Assembly: GCA_965153455.1 (NCBI GenBank)
Contig: OZ234500.1
Coordinates: 4,030,001-4,094,000, forward strand
Direction of reading: 5' to 3'
Source of the DNA: Sphagnum compactum
Lineage: Eukaryota > Bryophyta > Sphagnopsida > Sphagnales
DNA length: 64,000 nt
The translations under genes were made by a program, and so were the position numbers. Numbering within the stretch: position 1 is the first letter of the stretch; every line of letters begins with the position of its first letter. This document shows positions 57,401-64,000 of this stretch, one piece after another. The notes under the pieces were generated by a model. It ran no database searches. It saw only the letters and a list, made by a program, of their open reading frames with translations, and was not told the DNA's origin.

Positions 57401-57814
57401 TAATTTTGTTGCTTGAAAGATCTACAAAAAGGATGTGCGTTTATATATTGTTCCACAAATATTAGGTTTAAACTTGGAATCTCACTATGAACAATCAACA
57501 TATTTTTTAATGATTGATGCACCCACTATGAACAATCAGCCATATGTGTACCATTAAATCCATGAACAACAATGGTCACAATCCTTTTGATATTTGATTA
57601 TAAGATGAAAAGGTTTAAGCAAATTTGATTATAAAAAAATGTCAATTCCAAAATTAGGTTTGTTAAAGGCTTAGGTCAATTGGAATGCCTTGCAATGGGG
57701 GCCCACTTAGGGCTATTTACATAGCCTAGTTGGAACATGTGCCCAATGTCACTAATGATTCCAAAAAGGCTAGTTGAATCTATTTTGGAGGTGTTGTTTC
57801 AAAGACTTGGAGGA
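54462..57814. other. Intergenic DNA, no gene assigned
   Basis: (CT)n lies at about 54,563-54,590. Frames on both strands at 54,831-55,127 (for example plus-strand RRTDNDLNLPDWRHLTTKIV) look somewhat protein-like but match nothing I know. A basic frame at 55,999-56,232 (KPNKKVKRKRRW) and frames on both strands at 56,961-57,522 are likewise unrecognised. They may be transposon remnants. Confidence 0.4.
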
Positions 57815-57990
57815 AGTAAGTGTATGGGTAAAGCCCATGGTGGGGGCATTATCAAATAAGAGGCCTATGATGGGGAGTAATGTTTTATAGGTGGGATATC
57901 CCTTCTACTATTTAAGAGTAGGTGCAATATACCCTTATTTTCTAAAAATGGTTCACAAACATAAGTTGCATTTCAAATGCACCCAAGAAT
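57815..57990 (+). repeat. Possible fragment of family F, copy D
   Basis: GGGTAAAGCCCATGGTGGGG then GCATTATCAAA, GAGGCCTATGATGGGG and AAGAGTAGGTGCAATATACC resemble family-F blocks. Their order and spacing are disturbed, so this is a fragment or a chance resemblance. Confidence 0.4.
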
Positions 57991-58024
57991 TTATTTATAT
58001 TTATTTATTTGTTTAAATTAATGT

Positions 58025-58137
58025 TGGGTGGGGATCAAAAATTGACCCAAACGTCAATTGAATATCACCTGAGATTCGAACATTGAACACCTAGGGTACA
58101 AGATTTACCAATACCCAAATTGATACCTCGACCTTTG
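58025..58137 (-). repeat. Possible tRNA-derived SINE, minus strand
   Basis: On the minus strand GGTCGAGGTATCAATTTGGG and TATTGGTAAATC (A-box region) are followed about 30 bases later by AATGTTCGAATCTCAGG (a good B box). This is the strongest of the three SINE-like candidates. Downstream (lower coordinates) it continues into GACGTTTGGGTCAATTTTTG. No poly-A tail or flanking duplication was recognised. Confidence 0.5.
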
Positions 58138-59589
58138 GGTATCTATTGTGTGAAAATCAATTATGATATTTGGACCCTTTCCAATATTATTAATTGTTGA
58201 TACTTAAGATGAGGTGAAAAGGTGCAAGCAATGTCAAGTTCTTAAGTTTTAATTCTAAGCCAAGTCTATATAGTTAGTAACAACATTTAGGGTTCTTTTC
58301 TTCTTGGTGGTGCCAATTCTAAAACACAATGGTAGTCTTGGGTCTTGACTTTTTCTTCTTTTCGAAGATAAAAAGGGCCCACAAGCTAGCTCTATGTCCA
58401 TTGCTTATTTATGACTTTTGTATTTGGTGAAGATTTTTTTTTAATTTTTAATTTTTATGTTTGGTTTTCTAGGTCCTTGAGTTTTTTCTTTTTCTTTTCA
58501 TGTCTTTTAAGTCCCTTTCCTTCCCTCCTTTTCCTTCTCTTCCATTATTTTCCTTTTTTTTCCCTTTCCTTTCTATTTTTTTATTTCATTGCACATTCTT
58601 TCACCATTCCTAATCTATGTTATTCAAATGATACCTTTTTCCCTTCACTATTGCTACTCTATTATTGTGTGTGTTCATTGACTATCAATTCCTACACTAA
58701 CATTGCATCAACAACTCCCCCTAATTTGCATCTCACTACTTGCATCCCTTTTTTTCCTTCTATTCATCAAATTGATGCCCCCCACTTGTGCTTCTTGATA
58801 ATTGACATCATGCCCTCGCTTGCAACAAATAGCTGTCTTATTCAACATTTTTTTAAAAAAAAATTGTTTTGTTTCTACTTTTTTTTTTTTTGTTTTTTTT
58901 TAAATTTTTACGTATGTCATTGTATGTTTGTTTGTTTGCTTATGTTTTTTTTTGTTTGCAGTTTGTAGACTGATATAATTATTTGTTTCTATGTTTGAAT
59001 TTTTGAATAATATTTTTGATGGACAATTTTTTCCAACATAAAACATACATAAATTCACATTTGAATTTTTTTTCCCTCATATTGTGATAGGAAAGAAAAA
59101 CAAGTCTAATTTTTAAATTTAAAAACCTTAATCCTTAAACCTTTTATTTACAAATGTTTTTTGCAAATTTACAAATAACATTTAAGGTTTGTTATTTGTA
59201 AAGTTTTTTCTATTCTTTCCATGTAATTGTCACATTTGTATATTTGAATATCATTTAAATGTTTCACTATAACATAATTGTTTTTTTCCTTCCATTTCCT
59301 AATAACATTCTTGTGAAAATTGCAAATGGATTAGTTTTCCAAAAATGAAAGTAGAGTAAATGGCAATGAGACTTATGAGGTTTTTATGAATGATGTAATT
59401 ATGGAAGATAGATATGAAGATAATCCCAATGTGCAAACTAAAACACAAAAAAATGAATAAAAATTCGTGGAAAAAAATATGAAAAACTTGCATGTTCAAA
59501 GAAATTTCTAGAAAACTCATAATATATAATTTTTTGTGTGAATGATAATCAAGATGTTAATATTGAACATGCATAAATTATGCGTTACA
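58138..59589. other. AT-rich DNA with pyrimidine-rich open frame
   Basis: A 185-codon frame at 58,411-58,968 is almost wholly Phe/Leu/Ser/Tyr from T/C-rich sequence; it is low-complexity and unlikely to be a gene. The rest is AT-rich. Confidence 0.5.
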
Positions 59590-59800
59590 TCTTGTGCTAT
59601 AATGATTTAGTCAAACATTAAATTCAAGAACACAAGTAAGCAAGGGGTTAATTTCATATTATAAAACAAATGGAATAACATTTTTGAGAAAATATGTTGA
59701 TGAACATCATGCCATTGTTTAAAAAATGTCTGAGGAAGAAATGAATAGTCTAATGCAAGGAAAAGAGGATAAAGAACCAACACAAAAAAGACAAAATGTG

Positions 59801-59884
59801 GTTTGGGGGATCTATCTCAAAACAAATTGTTATAAAAGATGTGTTTGGGGGACCTATCTAAAAACAAAACGCTATAAAAGATTC
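59801..59884. repeat. 42-bp tandem duplication inside the hAT pseudogene
   Basis: GTTTGGGGGATCTATCTCAA begins at 59,801 and GTTTGGGGGACCTATCTAAA at 59,843. Both continue AACAAA..TATAAAAGAT. The length is a multiple of three, so one frame repeats VWGxYLKTxxYKR. The copies differ at only a few positions. Confidence 0.85.
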
Positions 59885-60620
59885 CTTAAAAAAGGATGAT
59901 GTGTAATAGAAAAAGTTCCTTGAAAAGATGGGTCTTTTAATTGTGAAAACAATTTGCCAATCTAGTTTCTGGAGAGTGTGTAGCTTAAACATTTTGTTTT
60001 GCATTTGTGTCCAAGAATTAAATTCCTTCTAGATGGTAGTTTTCACAAAAAAAATTTATTAGGGTTGGTGGAGAAAACTAAATAACTTTATGGTCTTCAA
60101 GTGTTTGTAGAATGTTATCCTACAATTGTTAATTTTGATCTTTAGTTTTCCAAAGGGGCATATAATGTGTTTACTTTGGTCATTAATTTTTTGAAACGTG
60201 TAATTGGTAGCCAAAGCATGTTACTATCAACTTGTTTGAAATCCTTGGTTCAAAGTTTAATAGAGTTGTTGGACAAGAATGGCCTAAGGAAAAAAATTCA
60301 TTGTTTATGTCAAGGATGAAGGGCTTAACCTCAATGCAGTGATTAACATTGAAATTAATTGTTAATTGTCAATTTTTTGATTTGGAGGAAAGTTTTTAAA
60401 AACTTGTTTTGGTCATCTTTTTCCAAAGTTGTCAATATGGCACAACATATGAAAAGGTTTATAAAAATTTAAAATACATATTTATTAAGTTTACACAAGT
60501 ATATTTGCAAAAGTTCATCACTTGGCCTAAAAAATCTAGGAAGGGAAGGCAAGAATGGGATAAAACATATATTGAGGCTAGAATTTGCTTAACAAAATTG
60601 AATAACCTAGTTAAAATAAG

Positions 60621-61014
60621 GTAGCAAATTTTTCTTATCTTATTTTTTTTTTCAATATCAAACTTTTGTTTGCGACCGTATAGGATTGAACACTAAAATA
60701 ATATACTTATTACTATTTTACATTGCTAACAAGATAATCATGTTTTAAGACACATTACAATTTTGAACAATTATTGTGTTTGTTACAACATACAAATTGC
60801 TGAAAAAGTTATTAATCAAGTGCCACCATTTTGAATATGGCACATCTTTTAAATAATTATGGCTTGCAATTTTCCCATTGTCACATTTATGTTTAAAACT
60901 AGTCTCATGGACATTGCAACTTGTTTAATGATGCATTACATTCTATAATTTCCATGAATTCAAAACTTAAAGAAAAAAAATTAAATTGTGTTTTCTTTTG
61001 ATAATTTAATGTAG
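60621..61014 (+). other. Intron-like or decayed segment within hAT
   Basis: The hAT match stops at NNLVKIR and resumes at HDLGVVDELALL. The intervening 394 bases begin GTAGCA, are T-rich and end TTTTGATAATTTAATGTAG, like a plant intron. However, many relatives I recall have roughly 100 coding residues here, and GTAGCAAATTTTTC could itself be decayed coding sequence (RFASK-like), so decay is an equal alternative. Confidence 0.4.
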
Positions 61015-61748
61015 GACACGATTTGGGTGTTGTTGATGAGTTAGCTTTGTTACTTTCTAACATCAAAAAGGAAGTTTGTGGGATATTGGATGTTTTCCTT
61101 TCATTTTTAAATAAATATGAAAAGAATTCATTATATATTTTCCTTGATGTTAGACCTTAGGTTTAAAAACCTTTATACAATGTTTTCATTTGTCGGAAGG
61201 GAGCAATGTGTTGTGGTTTAGAAATATGATAAGAGATTTTTGTATCCTATGTTAATGAAATGGCATGAACATTACATCCCTTGGTAAAGTTTGAAAGGAA
61301 TGTTGTTGATTAAAATTTCTTTGATCAAAATTACAGTTTAAATATCTTTGAATAGGCTCCAAGTACAATTGAACGAGCAAAAGAACTTGTCCACATGGAA
61401 CTATTGATTTTAGATGATATTAAGCAGATGTGAAAGACATCAAATGTCTTGTTCATTGGTGTGAGAAACATAAATCAACGTTTCTTATTGTTGGATTATG
61501 TGCTCACTAGATTTTAAACATTGTGGGATCATGAATGACATGGAAATTATATATTTTTGATTAGATTGCTTACGAATCTTAAGAGATGTTATTTACAAAT
61601 TGAAAATTTAGAAAAGTTGGTATGATATTAAGTAGGTTGTAATTTTTCATCCAACTTGGTAAAATTTATTGAAATAGATGGAAATTTAAAAGAGGAGTTA
61701 GAGGAACTTGAAAATGCTTTAAAAAGATATGAAATTGTTGAATTATGA

Positions 61749-62987
61749 AAATATAAAAAATAAATTGTTGGCACCTTGTCCATTTCATCCCAAAAATAGA
61801 ATAAAAATCAGTTTTGACTATGATTTTGTGATTTGAATTTTTTAATATCGTAATTGGTTTGTGAGAACCACCTAAAGATAATCGATCATTATCATATGTA
61901 TGAGAATTGGCCTAATAAAAAAATTTAAAAACTTGATACCTTACACCGATGTTTGAAAAAAAGTTCATTTAATTTACAGATAATTAAATATTTCTCAAAT
62001 GCTTTGTGAAAATTCAGTCCAACAAGTATTTTGAAAAAGTGATACCCACTTAACACTAGTTGAAACTTGTCCACAATAAGTATGGGTATCCTTTCACATA
62101 CTTCCTTCCACAAGAGCTTTCATTGGTCTACGTAGACGAGACCTTGTATGAATTAGCACATTTTCAAAAATTTGGTCTCATGCCACGTTTTGAGAAAGAG
62201 ACATTTTTGTCGCCGGAATTTATTTTGCAATGAAGTTAGGGATATGAATGTCAAACAAAATACAAATTCAATTCAAATTATGCAACTCAGCAAAACTAGG
62301 TATTGCCTTACTTAGAATTTCTTGGTGTTTAATCACTTTCACGAGGTAGGGCCGCTTCATGGGGGTAAAATGCATTTTTCTTTCAGTGCCTACCTTCCCC
62401 TAAGGTCAGTTTCATCATTAAATAATCCTCAAAATAGTGAAATGATTTTTTGTGAAAATATGAAGTTGACATATTGAAAATCATCATAATTATCATAGGC
62501 TATACTCTGAATAATTTCAGTACTCATGTGACAATATCATAATAGATCATGAAAAATTCAGTAATTTCAAAATTAATTAATTTCTTGAAAAAAAATTTAT
62601 TCATTTTGTCAATGTGGGAACTGACCCTAGGCTATGGTAAACAATGTGTAAGTTTGTAAATTGGTTTAAACAACCCATCCACAAGAAGTAAGTACTTCCC
62701 CAAATTCTCGCGATGAAGGAAGATGGTTGCATTGTATCATTGCGGTACAATCACTATCATTCGAGTTCAAACAACCATATCAAATAAATATTTGTCCAGC
62801 TCAAAAAGTTCAACACACTCAAGCAATGAACAACTGAATATGAGGTGAGAATTCACAAGGGTTGTGCAATTTCCCCACTTTCATTAACACTCAGTACAAG
62901 TGATCACAATAAAATCATGAATTAATAATAATAATAATAATAATAATAAACAAACCCAAATTGAAGTTCACCTCCAGAAATTTTCCT
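61749..62987. other. AT-rich intergenic DNA
   Basis: No gene recognised. Near 62,340-62,400 a short GC-richer patch (GAGGTAGGGCCGCTTCATGG) is unexplained. (ATA)n spans about 62,922-62,949. Confidence 0.5.
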
Positions 62988-63330
62988 AAGTGTATTTGGA
63001 AGGCACCTTATATCCCTGAAAATACTTCTGAGAAAAAAGGTGGGATACATCATATCACACCTACTCCTTAGGTTGAAGAGTGAGAGATCCTACACCTCTA
63101 AGTCTTCAAAAGATCCCTCCCACTCTTAAGGAGTAGGCTTAAGACCCATACCTACTCCCCCCCTTGGCTTCATTATGTGCGTATGTTTAGATTCACGATA
63201 ACTTATACCTCATGCTTTACAATGGGTAAAGTCCACATGTGTGGGGGGGTGTTCTCAAAATGTGGGGTTGCACTATGGCCTCATCGTAGGCCCCAATTTC
63301 TCATTGTTTTTCGAAGTTACCTTATATTGT
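62988..63330 (+). repeat. Foldback repeat family F, copy E
   Basis: It begins TAAGTGTATTTGGAAGGCAC then CTTATATCC. A perfect 11-bp stem CCTACTCCTTA (63,060-63,070) / TAAGGAGTAGG (63,127-63,137) occupies the same place as the 25-bp stem of copy A. It continues with ATGCTTTACAATGGGTAAAG, TTCTCAAAATGTGGGG, CATCGTAGGCCCC and CGAAGTTACC. The start, hairpin and end order is the same as in copy A. Confidence 0.82.
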
Positions 63331-64000
63331 GTATATCATTCTTAGGTTAGGCCTACCCTTGAAGAGTGAGAGGGTTTTGTTATTAACCTAGATAGAATGT
63401 TGATTACAAGGTGTAGTAAGGTTCTTACACTTACTCTTTAAGATCCCTCTTGCTCTTAAAGAATATGCATAAGAACCCTCCTACACTTCAAAATCCCTCT
63501 CGTTCCTTTAGAATAACTAATAACCCTCGTATGTTTATGTTTAGGTTAATAATATATTGTTCATGTTGTGCAACTTTTTCATACATGTGCAAGGTTGGTG
63601 AGATGGGTCTTCCCTTGTGTGCAATCACAACTTTTGCCTAAATGACTTTCTATTTTTCAAACTAGTTGTGCTCATAATCACCTCACAGTTGTAGCAATCA
63701 TGCATTGACCACCCAATGCAAGAAGAGCTGTGAACCAAACTATGAATAATCAGAAAATGACATTTTTCAAGTTTTCATGAGAACATGATTTTTAAAAAAA
63801 AAATTCTCCAGAAAGTTCCTCACATATGGAATGGTTCCCAAAGTTTGTAAATATTTGATTTACATTAACCCAAGTGCAGCTTTCTCTTGAAAAGCACCTG
63901 TCGATCCCGCAAGAAACAAGGCCTCATTTCAATGGCTTTCCATTAGGTTAATGTAATCAAAACCTAGTAGAAACCTTTAGAGTGTTGATTTATTAATTAA
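63331..64000. other. Intergenic DNA, related AAGAACCCT-rich patch then nothing
   Basis: 63,360-63,530 repeats words such as AAGATCCCTCT, AAGAACCCTC and CTTACTCTTTAAG that resemble the family-F hairpin region, perhaps a second decayed partial copy. The remainder to 64,000 holds no recognisable feature. Confidence 0.4.

Larger units (their letters stand above)
59590..61748 (+). pseudogene. hAT transposase pseudogene (BED-finger type)
   Basis: Blocks of a plant BED-zinc-finger hAT transposase lie in order across frames: ITFLRKYVDEHHAIV (about 59,678-59,722, end of the BED region), a block matching LDKNGL...VYVKDEG near 60,270-60,320, QYGTTYEKVYKNLKYIFIKF and ITWPKKSRKGRQEWDK (60,427-60,565), and GVVDELALLLSNIKKEVCGI then LDVFLSFLNKYEKNS (about 61,027-61,130). 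HPLVKFERNVVD follows near 61,275-61,312, then LLTNLKRCYLQIENLEKLV (about 61,565-61,621, hATC-like), ending LKEELEELENALKRYEIVEL with a stop at 61,746-61,748. Stops and shifts are frequent, so it is inactive. No terminal inverted repeats were recognised. Confidence 0.88.

Noticed and set aside
56961-57522. Cluster of 60-86 codon frames on both strands
   Set aside because: No conserved motif recognised; I first suspected a PIF/Harbinger or hAT fragment but could not match any block.
58411-58968. 185-codon open frame
   Set aside because: Almost entirely Phe/Leu/Ser/Tyr from T/C-rich low-complexity DNA; no domain and no gene-like composition.
1-64000. CRISPR array, bacterial operon or phage region
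   Set aside because: No regularly spaced short repeats with unique spacers, no operon-like runs of genes, and plant-type transposons throughout.

Overview
This window looks like intergenic DNA from a large, repeat-rich land-plant nuclear genome. It is AT-rich, with interstitial AAACCCT (plant-type telomere) motifs, plant-type transposon remnants in several states of decay, and very few stretches with exon-like composition. The assortment of old elements (copia, hAT, pogo/Tigger-like DDE, and an RT with a restriction-like endonuclease) would suit a gymnosperm or another large plant genome, but I cannot fix the species. There is no bacterial-style gene organisation, and no rRNA, tRNA gene or CRISPR array was found.

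Layout. 1-3.1 kb: AT-rich DNA with a degenerate 49-bp minisatellite. 3.1-3.9 kb: a GC-richer, LTR-like block. 3.9-8.3 kb: a decayed Ty1/copia element running protease, integrase, RT and RNase H, with an LTR-like insertion splitting RNase H and a recognisable polypurine tract. 8.3-15.9 kb: mostly featureless DNA with TACC/GGTA-rich repeats. 15.95-19.4 kb: a decayed non-LTR retrotransposon with an N-terminal zinc finger, an RT and a C-terminal restriction-like endonuclease. 22.5-28.4 kb: gene-like composition, including a probable small membrane-protein gene or pseudogene at 23.3-23.9 kb. 28.4-35.4 kb: AT-rich DNA with the first copy of a foldback repeat family. 35.5-37.2 kb: two unrelated DNA-transposase fossils side by side. 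37.3-40.2 kb: a second gene-like island with one candidate terminal exon on the minus strand. 40.2-54 kb: AT-rich DNA, a degenerate telomere-like tract, a large palindrome whose loop is a telomeric repeat, and two more foldback copies. 54.0-54.5 kb: a five-copy minisatellite. 59.6-61.75 kb: a hAT transposase pseudogene. 63 kb: a further foldback copy.

No intact, confidently functional protein-coding gene is present. The most unusual items are the telomere-loop palindrome (50,161-50,304), a family of about 315-345 bp repeats with a self-complementary core (at least four copies), and the RT/endonuclease fossil. I see no multi-gene functional system. The transposon calls rest on recognising conserved protein blocks across frames by eye; boundaries are approximate unless an exact repeat edge is stated.
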